64,000 nucleotides of DNA from Halostreptopolyspora alba (lineage in GTDB: Bacteria > Actinomycetota > Actinomycetes > Streptosporangiales > Streptosporangiaceae): positions 310,001 to 374,000 of the forward strand of contig RJMB01000001.1 in the NCBI GenBank assembly GCA_003725585.1, read 5' to 3'. The notes beneath the pieces were generated by a model, which saw nothing but the letters and a program-made list of their open reading frames with translations, had not been told where the DNA came from and did no database searches. Below are positions 1-7,038 of the stretch, in pieces. How positions within the stretch are numbered: the first letter of the stretch is position 1; every line of letters begins with the position of its first letter. The position numbers and the translations under genes were made by a program.

Positions 1-860
1 GCGACCAGTGGGCCACCGCCGCGGCCCTGAACGCGCGCGCCTGGATCGCCCAGGCGGAGGGCCGCCTCGCCCGGTTCGAGGACGACGCCCGCCGCGCGCT
101 GGAACTGTTCCGGGAGCTCGGTGACCGGTGGGGGCAGCTACAGGCGATGCCGGTCCTCAGCCAGCGGGCGAAGGCTGTCGGTGACTACGACGCGGCCCTC
201 CGTGTCGAACGGGAGGGGCTGCGCATGGCCGAGGACCTGGGCCTGTGGACGGAGGTCTCCTACCGGTTGTCGGAACTGGGGCGACTGTCCCTGCTCAACG
301 GTGACCACCGCGGGGCCGAGGAGTTCCACAGCCGGGCCGCCGATCTCGCCCGGGAGCAGGGCGACCGGTTCGGTGAGCGCTTCGCCGAGCTGGGGCTGGC
401 CATGGGGGACCGCCGCGAGGGCCGGCTCGACCGCGCGGCGACCCGCCTCGGCGACTGGCTCGCCCGGCACCGCGACTCCCAGGGGCCCTCGGCTCTGGCT
501 CTGGTCCTGGCGGAGCTGGGATTCGTCGCCGAGCAACGGGGGGACGCGGACGAGGCGCTGCGCGTCCACACCGAGGGTCTGGCGGCCGCGCGCGCCACGG
601 GCTCACCACTGGCCGTGGCTCTGGCGCTGGAAGGGCTGGCCGGCGCGTGGACACTGGCGGGCGCGGCCGACCGTGGCGCCCGCCTGCTCGGGGCGGCCAC
701 CGCGGCGCGTGAGTCGGTGGGGGTCCCGCTCCCACCGGCCGAGCGAGGAGACGTCGACCGGGTGTCGGCGGCCGCGCGCGCGGCATTGGGCGATTCGGGT
801 TTCGCGGCGGAGACGCGTTCCGGGCGTGCGGCGGGACCGGAGGGGGTCGACGCGCCGTAG
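1..860 (+). CDS. C-terminal part of a TPR-rich regulator (AfsR/SARP- or LuxR-type), 5' truncated by window edge
   Basis: The open frame enters from the left edge (first full codon at base 3) and ends with TAG at 858-860, so only about 285 C-terminal residues are visible. They form repeated helix pairs of the tetratricopeptide type, with the alternating Ala/Gly/Leu pattern and repeated EGL, ELG and RAL-like motifs seen in the C-terminal halves of large actinobacterial ATPase regulators (AfsR/SARP with BTAD, or LuxR-type). DNA-binding and NTPase domains would lie upstream, outside the window, so the exact family cannot be fixed. It could be a pathway regulator for the cluster starting 6 kb away, but several unrelated genes lie between. 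Confidence 0.6.
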   Translation, partial: DQWATAAALNARAWIAQAEGRLARFEDDARRALELFRELGDRWGQLQAMPVLSQRAKAVGDYDAALRVEREGLRMAEDLGLWTEVSYRLSELGRLSLLNGDHRGAEEFHSRAADLAREQGDRFGERFAELGLAMGDRREGRLDRAATRLGDWLARHRDSQGPSALALVLAELGFVAEQRGDADEALRVHTEGLAAARATGSPLAVALALEGLAGAWTLAGAADRGARLLGAATAARESVGVPLPPAERGDVDRVSAAARAALGDSGFAAETRSGRAAGPEGVDAP

Positions 861-1374
861 GGGCTCCCGGGCGGGTGTACGGGTGGTTTCGGCCGCGGAC
901 GCGCCCCGCCGGAGCCCGGCGTGCCCGCCGAAACCAACCGGGGCCGCGTCACCAGGGGCGCGGCCAGGACCGTGGCGCCGAGCAAGATGAAGAGGCGCGA
1001 TCTCCATTCACCCGGTCTCCCGCGCCGCGATGCGCACCTTCCTCCACTCGACGGCCCGAGTCGTGCTCCGCTTGGGGGCTCCTGACTCCCGGGTTTCGCG
1101 GCTGGGGGAAACACCGTCCCGTGCGAGCGTTGTCTCCGTGGTGCGGCACGGACGTCGACCGGCGGCGGGTGGCACCCACGCCTCTTCGGATATCTCGTTG
1201 GGTGTGGTCGCGGAGCGGAAGCCGGCCGTGACACCATCATGCTCGGACGCGGGACGCCAGAACCGGAGGATGGAATGGGGCGGGGTGGAGACACCCTGCG
1301 TGTGGGTGGTGACCAGGTGCGGTCCTTCCGGTCGGCGTGGCACCCCCCGCACCGGCGCCGCGCGTTGTCGCGGC
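861..1374. other. Intergenic stretch without a convincing gene
   Basis: High-GC DNA between the TPR regulator and the winged-helix remnant. Open frames exist on both strands but their translations are Arg/Pro/Gly-rich and typical of reading high-GC DNA out of frame. I see no RNA gene or clear promoter here. Confidence 0.5.
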
Positions 1375-1557
1375 GTCGTCCCGCTTGACGGGTGGGTCGT
1401 CGGCGCGTGGAACGTTGGCGAACAGGGTGAGCGGCTGAATGTGAGCGTGAGCGCGTTCGAGTCCCTGGGGGCGCGGGACCGGGAGGCGATCGAACGCGAA
1501 GCCCGGTCTGTCGCGTCGCTCCGCGAGGCTGACCGCGCCGAGGTGATCTTCGACTGA
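1375..1557 (+). pseudogene. Remnant of an AlkZ/YcaQ-like winged-helix protein (C-terminal about 60 residues)
   Basis: The last 60 codons before TGA at 1555-1557 read as a C-terminal segment of the HTH_42 family (winged-helix proteins related to DNA glycosylase AlkZ). It has the VxLDGWVVGAW strand, then LNVSVSAFESL and a helix with REAIEREA, ending in EVIFD; family members end in a very similar order with a GxW motif, an LxxxDREAVxxEG-like helix and a short acidic/aromatic tail. Upstream of about 1375 the same frame loses all resemblance to the family, and the full protein is about 350-400 residues, so this is a decayed 3' fragment. Assignment is from memory of the family pattern; a profile search would confirm it. 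Confidence 0.5.
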
Positions 1558-1649
1558 TCGGGGAGTTCACCGCGCTGTACGGAAAAGCGGGCACTTGCAC
1601 GGGGCCGGGGACTGAGAGGGGACGGATGCCAGTTGGCCGTCCCCGTCTG

Positions 1650-2861
1650 CTAGGACGGCGCCGGGGAGGACTCGGCCGGTTCGGCGGGCTCGGGGGTGGC
1701 GGCGACCCGGGTGAGGGTCGCGGTGGTCAGGACGGCCGCGGCGACGCCCCCCGCGGCGAGGAAACCCGTGGTGTGGGAGGTCGCGGCGATGAGCGGTCCC
1801 GCCAGCAGCGGGGAGAGGAACTGGCCGGTGAACATCGCGGTGCCCTGGAGGGAGGTCGCCCGCCCGCGTAGCCCGGCCGGGGCGTGATCGGCGATCAGCA
1901 CGGTCAGCGCGGGCATGGCCAGCGCGTTGCCCACACCGGCGAACGCCGGGGCCAACAGTAACGGGACCGGGTGGCTCACGGTTCCGTACAGCAGGAAGGC
2001 GCCCAGCCATGAGACAGCCGCCAGGCGGAGGATCGCGGCGTGGCTGAGGCGGGCGCGCACCCGGGCGTAGACCAGCCCGACCAGGCTGGCGGTGACCGCC
2101 GCGAGCGTCACGCCGTAGACGGCCACGAGAAAGGGGGAGGTGATCCCGATCTCCTCCAGCCGCTTGGGCAGGAACACGGCGGGGACGTACATCATTATTC
2201 CGCTGGCCAGCACGATGCCGGCCAGCCCGAGCAGGGCGGGGCTGGTGCGCAGCAGACCGAACAGGCCGCCGGACGTCTCACCGGGGCCGGAGCCGGGGGA
2301 GGCGCCTGTGGGCATGGCGAGCAGCGCCGCCACCCCGAGCGGGATTCCGACCAGGTAGATCCCGAACGCGGCGTGCCAGGACACCCCGCCGAGGACACCG
2401 GCCAACAGTGGCCACAGGACGCCGCCGGCGGTGGTGGCCGTGGTGCGCCAGCCCATGACCCGGTCGCGCATCGACCCCTGGTAGAGGGTGAGTAACGCGA
2501 CGGTGGTGCCGGTGAACACCACGGAGGCGCCCAACCCCAGGGCGAACCGGCTGGCGATGAGACTCGGGTAGTCCGGTGCGACCAGGCCGGCGCCGCCCCC
2601 GAGGCCGTAGAGCACCAGGCCGGCGCCGAGTGGGGCGCGCACGCCCCACCGGTCGATCGCGCACCCGACGAGAGGGCTGGTGACCGCGATGGTCAAGCCG
2701 TGCGTGGTGATGATGAACCCGGCGGCCGTGCCCGATACGTCCAGGTCGTTCTGGATGAGGGCCAGGACCGGGGCGACGGTGGCGCCCGCCATCACGCCCA
2801 GGGTCGAGGCGAGGAGGAGTACCCACAGCACGAGGTGGCGCCGCCAAAATATGCCAGTCAT
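1650..2861 (-). CDS. MFS transporter (drug/efflux type)
   Basis: A 403-residue hydrophobic protein with about twelve predicted membrane helices and the usual major-facilitator layout: helices 1-2 from residue 8, a DRWG-type loop 2-3 motif near residue 64, and a second half after a short cytoplasmic loop near residue 195. The ATG at 2861 is chosen because the protein then begins directly with the first helix; an in-frame extension upstream would run through the control region. It is divergent from the TetR gene at 2937 with only 75 bp between starts, the classic arrangement of an exporter controlled by its own TetR repressor. The substrate cannot be told from sequence; export of a small toxic molecule is inferred. 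Confidence 0.85.
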   Translation of the reverse strand: MTGIFWRRHLVLWVLLLASTLGVMAGATVAPVLALIQNDLDVSGTAAGFIITTHGLTIAVTSPLVGCAIDRWGVRAPLGAGLVLYGLGGGAGLVAPDYPSLIASRFALGLGASVVFTGTTVALLTLYQGSMRDRVMGWRTTATTAGGVLWPLLAGVLGGVSWHAAFGIYLVGIPLGVAALLAMPTGASPGSGPGETSGGLFGLLRTSPALLGLAGIVLASGIMMYVPAVFLPKRLEEIGITSPFLVAVYGVTLAAVTASLVGLVYARVRARLSHAAILRLAAVSWLGAFLLYGTVSHPVPLLLAPAFAGVGNALAMPALTVLIADHAPAGLRGRATSLQGTAMFTGQFLSPLLAGPLIAATSHTTGFLAAGGVAAAVLTTATLTRVAATPEPAEPAESSPAPS

Positions 2862-2918
2862 GGGCACTAAACTATGACTAGCGAAAAACTGTGGCAAGTT
2901 TCTTCGCGTGACTGGCAT
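2851..2918. promoter_or_regulatory. Divergent promoter/operator region with nested inverted repeats (MFS / TetR)
   Basis: Between the two divergent starts lie a perfect 10-bp inverted repeat (ATGCCAGTCA at 2851-2860, its complement at 2909-2918) and, inside it, an imperfect one (GCGAAAAACT at 2881-2890 against AGTTTCTTCGC at 2897-2907). The inner pair has the size of a TetR operator and sits about 30 bp from the repressor's ATG. The left outer arm overlaps the MFS start codon (2859-2861). Confidence 0.5.
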
Positions 2919-2936
2919 CTTGGTAGTGTTGGGTGG

Positions 2937-3593
2937 ATGGAGACGGCATCCACCCAACGCGCTCTCCCGCTGCGCGAGCGCAAGAAGCGTCGCGTCCGCA
3001 GCGCGCTGACCGAGACGGCGCTGCGGCTGTTCGCCGAGCACGGCTTCCACCAGACGACCCTGGAACACCTGGTCGACGAGGCCGAGGTGTCGATGCGGAC
3101 GTTCTTCCGCTACTTCTCCTCCAAGGAGTCCGTCGCCATGGCGGCCGAGGACGAACTGTGGAGCGCCTACCTCGCCCGAGTCGTCGATCACGAGTTCACC
3201 GGCACGGTCCTGGACGGGCTGCGGAGCTGCCTGGTCGACGCGCTGGCGGCCATGGACGCCGACTGGGAACGCAGGTTCATCGCCGGCCGGGGGCTCGCCG
3301 CCCGCACCCCCGAGCTACGCGAGCACAGCGCGCTGGCCACCATCCGCGTGCAGGAGGAGCTGGCCGAGGAACTCGCGACCAGGCTCGGAATTGATGGCCG
3401 TGAAGACGTGCGACTGCGGCTGGCCTGCGAGTTCGCCCTCAGCGCGTGGCGCTGCGGCGCGAAGAACTGGGTGCGCGGCAACCGCCACCGCAGCGAACCG
3501 GAGGGCCGCGAGGCACTGATCACGCACGTGGCGGACGCCTTCGACGCGATCCCGGCAACCCTCACACTGGCCGCGCCGCCCCGCGGTGATTGA
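2937..3593 (+). CDS. TetR-family transcriptional repressor
   Basis: 218 residues. Residues 18-64 form the TetR DNA-binding domain: a basic RERKKRRVRSAL start, then ALRLFAEHGFHQTTLEHLVDEAEVS, then the recognition-helix motif RTFFRYFSSKESV. The rest is the helical ligand/dimer domain with no recognisable pocket. ATG 2937 is preferred over an in-frame ATG at 2874, because the upstream start would place coding sequence across the inverted-repeat operator. It faces away from the MFS transporter and most likely represses it and itself. Confidence 0.85.
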   Translation: METASTQRALPLRERKKRRVRSALTETALRLFAEHGFHQTTLEHLVDEAEVSMRTFFRYFSSKESVAMAAEDELWSAYLARVVDHEFTGTVLDGLRSCLVDALAAMDADWERRFIAGRGLAARTPELREHSALATIRVQEELAEELATRLGIDGREDVRLRLACEFALSAWRCGAKNWVRGNRHRSEPEGREALITHVADAFDAIPATLTLAAPPRGD

Positions 3594-3650
3594 CGTTCGC
3601 GCTCGTGCTCGTGGCGCGGTGCGTTCCGGTTCCACCTCGGGTGAGGGTCA

Positions 3651-3670
3651 CGCGGCGCTCATGCGCCGCG
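3651..3670. terminator. GC-rich hairpin between convergent genes
   Basis: Perfect 8-bp stem CGCGGCGC/GCGCCGCG with a TCAT loop, placed after the TetR gene (ends 3593) and overlapping the stop codon of the DUF2795 gene (3659-3661). There is no clear U-tract, so it would act as an actinobacterial-type hairpin terminator. Confidence 0.4.
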
Positions 3671-3865
3671 GGGGACCTCCGGCAGGTGCTCCCACAGGCT
3701 GCGCAGAGTCGAGAAGGGGCCGTCGGGAAGGCGGCCCAGTGTGGCCAGGATCTCCTGGCGCGCTCCCCGTAGTTCGGCCGCGGCGATGAGTTCCGAGCGT
3801 CGGCGTGGCCCTGCGCCGAAGGCGCCGTCCAGGTGCTCGGCGATCTCCGGGCGGGTGACGTCCAT
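3659..3865 (-). CDS. DUF2795-like small protein
   Basis: 68 residues starting at ATG 3865, preceded by a good GGAGG about 6 bases upstream. The pattern of an N-terminal DVTRPEIAEHL helix, a middle AAELRGARQEILATLGRLP helix and a final SLWEHL segment matches the small DUF2795 domain common in actinobacteria, often found as one or two copies; its function is unknown. It converges on the TetR gene. The N-terminal half could in principle extend upstream but that extension is Arg/Pro-rich and unlike the family. Confidence 0.6.
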   Translation of the reverse strand: MDVTRPEIAEHLDGAFGAGPRRRSELIAAAELRGARQEILATLGRLPDGPFSTLRSLWEHLPEVPRGA

Positions 3866-4318
3866 ACATCCTCCGTAGCTGGTCAGGCGGCCGCGATGGC
3901 ATGGGTACCGACGGGTCCGAGTAGCTCCGGTGCCCGGTCGGGGCGGGTGGGAACGAGAGGCGGATTCGCCACTCTTGGCGGGTCCGGGTATCCCAGGACC
4001 GTCGCGAATCCGGTCGGGCCGGGCGCGCGGTTGGGGCGAGAACGGAAACCCGGTCGCCAGCCGCACGAAACCTTACCCTAACGCAAGGAAAATGTTCTGG
4101 GTGGTTCGGGTGGTCGAAACGGGCGGGACACGATCCACCTCGGAACGGGGGATGGGGGCGGAACCGTGGCACGGGGCCATCGTTGCCCGGGTCGACGCTT
4201 GGGGCTCCGGCTCGGTGACACGTGCCGTGGAACCCAGGGCTTACTCTGACGTGAGAGGTGAGATCGGACGCTGTGGCGGTGGGGTCGTCCCGGCCCCGTC
4301 GCGGTGAGGAGAGTTGCC
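3866..4318. other. Intergenic region carrying a repeated regulatory site
   Basis: About 450 bp between the divergent DUF2795 and zinc-ribbon genes. Apart from the motif at 4242-4257, listed separately, I see no gene or RNA. An Arg-rich frame crossing it is not credible as a protein. Confidence 0.5.
4242..4257 (+). promoter_or_regulatory. Copy 1 of the TACTCTnACGnGnnAG motif
   Basis: TACTCTGACGTGAGAG, near-palindromic (ACTCT...AGAGG), lies 61 bp before the start of the zinc-ribbon gene at 4319. A 13-base core ACTCTGACGTGAG (4243-4255) recurs exactly, inverted, at 6617-6629. Related copies lie at 5851-5866 and 6493-6508, beside a MerR gene. It is likely an operator of that MerR regulator. Confidence 0.5.
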
Positions 4319-4693
4319 ATGCCCCGTCAGATGACGTGCCCCTCCTGCGGAGAGGCCGAGAACCTCGAAGGACGGCGCGGCGACGCGGGCATCGTGGTCA
4401 CGTGTGAGTCCTGCCACGCCCAGTGGCCGCGAGACATCCCCTACACCTGCGCGACCTGTGGGGGCGGCGACATCCACACGCGTCCGCGGGCGCTGACCCA
4501 GTACTCCCGGGGCACGCAGCTGTCGATCGTGGGGCTGCACTGGGTCCCCCTGTGCGCGGTGTGCGACGCGGACATGCTCGCCCGCGCCAACCAGCAGAAG
4601 CCCGTTCCGGGGCAGTACGAGCCCGCGGCCGTGCGCGAGCGCCGGGGTGACGACGGCGACGACGCGACGAACACCCTGATCCTTCCGCGCTGA
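4319..4693 (+). CDS. Small protein with four CxxC zinc knuckles
   Basis: 124 residues. Four CxxC pairs (Cys7/10, 29/32, 44/47, 79/82) could bind two zinc ions in two ribbons. The start ATG 4319 follows GAGGAG at a normal distance; a GTG five codons upstream is less likely. The tail is acidic and Arg-rich, ending ILPR. I do not recognise a named family; similar small zinc-ribbon proteins in actinobacteria are annotated as hypothetical. The repeated motif at 4242-4257 in its promoter region suggests MerR-type control. Confidence 0.7.
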   Translation: MPRQMTCPSCGEAENLEGRRGDAGIVVTCESCHAQWPRDIPYTCATCGGGDIHTRPRALTQYSRGTQLSIVGLHWVPLCAVCDADMLARANQQKPVPGQYEPAAVRERRGDDGDDATNTLILPR

Positions 4694-4806
4694 CGCGACA
4701 GCGGGTCGGGCGCTGTCGCCGGGAGCGCGAAAACGCGTTGCGGGGGCTGCTCGCGGCCGCGTACCAATACCGCGCACGGCCGACACGCCCGAGGAGCACC
4801 GCCACG

Positions 4807-5523
4807 ATGACGAACCCCGCCCCCCGCCCGAACGCGTTCTGCTGGATGGACCTCAAGACCCGCGACATGCCCGGTACGGCGGAGTTCTTCGGCGACGTGC
4901 TCGGCTGGACCTTCGCCGTGGACGAGGAGGACTGGCGACGGGCGACCTACATCCGTGTCGGTGGCCACCGGATCGGCAGTGTCAGCGACCTCGCCGCTCC
5001 CGTCTATCCGCCCGACCTTCCCGCCCACACCGCCTACTACATCGCCGTCGACGACGTCGACCGGCGCACCGAGGCGGCCGCGGCCGCCGGCGCGAGCGTC
5101 GTGCTCGACCCTTTCGACGCCGGGGACCAGGGGCGGATGGCCACACTCGTCGATCCCGCCGGCGCCGCCTTCTCCCTGTGGCGGGGCCACGCCTTCCACG
5201 GATGGACGGCACCGTCGGGCGAGCCGCACGCTCCTGGGAGGATGGTGCTGGCGTGCGAGCATCCACGGCGGGCGGCGGCCTTCTACACCCGCACGCTCGG
5301 CGGCGCCCCGCGCGGTGTCTCTTTCGTCACCGCGCCCGCCTCCGGTAGCGGGGTGCCCCAGTGGGAGCTCGCTCTCAGCGTCGCGGATCCCGAGGGTGTT
5401 GGCGAGCGCGCGCGAGAGCGCGCGGGCACGGCTGTGGCCGGTGCGGGCGGCGAGGACGAACCGCTGGTGCGGATTCTCAGTCCCGAAGGGCTTTCGTTCG
5501 GGTTGCTGGCCGCGGCCGCCTGA
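4807..5523 (+). CDS. VOC (glyoxalase/bleomycin-resistance fold) family protein, two-domain
   Basis: 238 residues built as two beta-alpha-beta-beta-beta halves. The first (about residues 8-127) has the FCWMDLKTRDMPGTAEFFGDVLGW opening and ends in DPAGAAFSLWR; the second (about 142-235) begins MVLACEHPRRAAAFY and ends SPEGLSFGLL, both typical of vicinal-oxygen-chelate proteins of the hydroxylase/antibiotic-binding type. ATG 4807 is chosen because the fold begins at once and GAGGAG lies about 10 bases upstream. Substrate unknown; roles range from small-molecule binding to dioxygenase. Confidence 0.8.
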   Translation: MTNPAPRPNAFCWMDLKTRDMPGTAEFFGDVLGWTFAVDEEDWRRATYIRVGGHRIGSVSDLAAPVYPPDLPAHTAYYIAVDDVDRRTEAAAAAGASVVLDPFDAGDQGRMATLVDPAGAAFSLWRGHAFHGWTAPSGEPHAPGRMVLACEHPRRAAAFYTRTLGGAPRGVSFVTAPASGSGVPQWELALSVADPEGVGERARERAGTAVAGAGGEDEPLVRILSPEGLSFGLLAAAA

Positions 5524-5528
5524 GGGGC

Positions 5529-5544
5529 CGGCGGCGCTCCGCCG
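5529..5544 (+). terminator. Hairpin just after the VOC gene
   Basis: CGGCGG/CCGCCG stem of 6 bp with a CGCT loop, six bases after the stop codon at 5521-5523. Likely the end of the zinc-ribbon/VOC transcript; weak without a U-tract. Confidence 0.35.
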
Positions 5545-5736
5545 ATCGGTGGTCGCGCGCTCGCGGCGGTGTGGGAACGGGCGAGGCGGGGAGACGGCTC
5601 CGAGGCGCTCACCGAGGGCACCGAGGGCTCGGCGCGGAAGGTGGCAGTGGAGGAGGGCGCGCACGCCGGCGGTGACCATCGCCGTGACCTCCGCCTCGGG
5701 CGAGGGGCTGGCCACGGCAGCGTTGGGCCGTGGGCC

Positions 5737-5789
5737 CGCGGTAGCGCGGGCGGCTCGAACCACGGGGAAGGCCGGACCGCGCTACCGCG
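5737..5789. repeat. Perfect 13-bp inverted repeat, 27-bp spacer
   Basis: CGCGGTAGCGCGG at 5737-5749 and its exact complement at 5777-5789. Sits 15 bp before the ATG of the 18-codon frame. Could fold into a stem-loop or be a binding site for a dimeric protein. Confidence 0.6.
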
Positions 5790-5850
5790 ATGGGAGAGGA
5801 AGCGATGGAGTCAGCGGAAGCGGCACCGTTCCCTCGCCGAAGAAACCCTA

Positions 5851-5866
5851 CTATCTCGTAAGAGTA
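5851..5866 (-). promoter_or_regulatory. Copy 2 of the TACTCTnACGnGnnAG motif (inverted)
   Basis: On the minus strand it reads TACTCTTACGAGATAG; on the plus strand CTACT...AGTAG forms a palindrome. It lies about 200 bp beyond the 3' end of the MerR gene. See copies 1, 3 and 4. Confidence 0.45.
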
Positions 5867-6066
5867 GTGTCGCAATCGACCGTTCCGGCAGAGTCGGGAG
5901 GGCCTGGGGGCGTCCGCGTCCTGGCGGCCGGGATACCGAGCCCGCCCCCACCCCGACACCGGCCTTGCCAGGGTGGGGCGTGGGAACTCCACGGGGGCCT
6001 CGTCGCGCGGTCAGCCGCCCCCAACACGGTCGCTGGAAACGCGAACCGCGCCGCTGTCACGTCTCC

Positions 6067-6471
6067 TCAGGCCCGCACCCCGCGCCTGGTGCGCTGGGCG
6101 CGGAGCAGCCCTTGGAACTCGGCGGCCCTCGCCAGCTGTTCGCGTAGCGCATCGCAGCGTGCGGTGATGGCTTCGTCGAATATGTCGAGTCGCGCGTTCA
6201 GCGCGGCGCGATCGTGCTCGGTGAGATCGTCGGCCGACAGTCGATCGAGGACACCGAGTAGTTCGCGGGTCTCCTCCAGGCTGAAGTCGAGCGGCTTCAT
6301 CTGCTTGATCAGCAGCAACCGGTCGACGTCGGATTCGGTGTAGAGGCGGAAGCCGCCGCGTGAGCGGGCGGAGGGCTCCACCAGGCCGACTTCGCCGTAG
6401 TAGCGGATCGTCCGCAGCGACAGGCCCGTGCGCTCGGCGACCCGCCCGATCTGCATGTGCTCCGCGTCCAT
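6067..6471 (-). CDS. MerR-family transcriptional regulator
   Basis: 134 residues. Residues 6-73 are the MerR winged helix: MQIGRVAERTGLSLRTIRYY, then the wing with RGGFRLYTESDVDRL, followed by KQMKPLDFSLEETRELL. The C-terminal half is a long dimerisation helix without the Cys ligands of metal sensors, so a small-molecule or unknown signal is likely. The start ATG 6471 follows GGAGG at 8 bases. A copy of the repeated near-palindrome lies 21 bp upstream of the start (6493-6508) and three more within 2.3 kb, arguing that this protein controls itself and its small neighbours. Confidence 0.85.
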   Translation of the reverse strand: MDAEHMQIGRVAERTGLSLRTIRYYGEVGLVEPSARSRGGFRLYTESDVDRLLLIKQMKPLDFSLEETRELLGVLDRLSADDLTEHDRAALNARLDIFDEAITARCDALREQLARAAEFQGLLRAQRTRRGVRA

Positions 6472-6492
6472 CGAGGCACCTCCAAAGAGACC

Positions 6493-6508
6493 TACTCTAA
6501 CGAGCGAG
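6493..6508 (+). promoter_or_regulatory. Copy 3 of the TACTCTnACGnGnnAG motif, MerR gene promoter
   Basis: TACTCTAACGAGCGAG lies 21 bp upstream of the MerR start codon, matching copy 1 at 13 of 16 positions. MerR-family regulators usually bind within their own promoter, so this is the best-placed autoregulatory site. Confidence 0.55.
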
Positions 6509-6614
6509 ACGGGTTTCCAGTATCAGCCGCGATCGCCTCCGAACGTGGTCACCGGCCGCGGGACCTCCAGCCCCGGCGACGTTCCCCTTCGCTTCCTTCC
6601 CCGTGGAGAGCCAA

Positions 6615-6630
6615 CACTCACGTCAGAGTA
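6615..6630 (-). promoter_or_regulatory. Copy 4 of the TACTCTnACGnGnnAG motif
   Basis: On the minus strand it reads TACTCTGACGTGAGTG; bases 6617-6629 are the exact complement of the 13-base core at 4243-4255. It lies 117 bp before the small gene at 6748 and 143 bp upstream of the MerR start. Confidence 0.5.
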
Positions 6631-6747
6631 GAGTTACGGGTGCGTGGCCCCATGGCCACGCCCGGCGCCCTCATACCTCCCACCGGTCCCAGGGACTCCA
6701 GGAGCGCCGGACGCACCTTGGCCGACCGCGAGCGACGAAGGGAAGCC

Positions 6748-6981
6748 ATGGCCCACTACCGCCTCCGCATGACCGACGGCTCGGTGAGGACCCAGCAGGC
6801 TCTGCGCATGCGCACCGACGCGCGCACCCTCTATCTGGAGGACCGATCCGGCGGAACCTGGCAACCAGTACTCGAACGGCGCCTGGACGAGGTTGAGCTG
6901 CTCCAGCGCCGCTGCACGGAGAACAACGGCAGCTGGACCTGGATCACCGAGCCGCTGCCCACCGCGTCATCAAGACCCTGA
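6748..6981 (+). CDS. Small protein of unknown function (77 aa)
   Basis: Starts at ATG 6748 after GAAGGGA at a normal distance. The 77-residue product is rich in Arg and Glu with a beta-like N-terminal half (MAHYRLRMTDGSVRT, TLYLEDRSGGTW) and no membrane segment. I do not recognise a family. Motif copy 4 lies upstream, so it may belong to the MerR-controlled set. It ends 57 bp before the convergent transporter gene. Confidence 0.55.
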   Translation: MAHYRLRMTDGSVRTQQALRMRTDARTLYLEDRSGGTWQPVLERRLDEVELLQRRCTENNGSWTWITEPLPTASSRP

Positions 6982-7038
6982 CCCCCGGGCCGCCGGTCGG
7001 CCTCCTATCGGCGGAACCTCTCAGGCGCGGTTCGTCGC

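Larger units (their letters stand above)
5524..6066. other. Intergenic region with an inverted repeat, a possible 18-codon reading frame and a motif copy
   Basis: About 540 bp without a normal gene. It contains a perfect 13-bp inverted repeat (5737-5749 / 5777-5789) and then a strong GGGAGAGG ribosome-binding site before ATG 5805, which opens only 18 codons (stop TAA 5859-5861). The stop overlaps motif copy 2. Either a leader peptide or the 5' stub of a deleted gene. Confidence 0.4.

Noticed and set aside
260..1600. A 446-codon minus-strand frame overlapping the TPR regulator
   Set aside because: Its translation is an Arg/Pro/Ser-rich shadow of high-GC coding DNA, with no domain and no ribosome site.
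2861..3191. N-terminal extension of the MFS gene across the TetR gene
   Set aside because: It would run through the operator and the TetR coding region; the first membrane helix starts just after ATG 2861.
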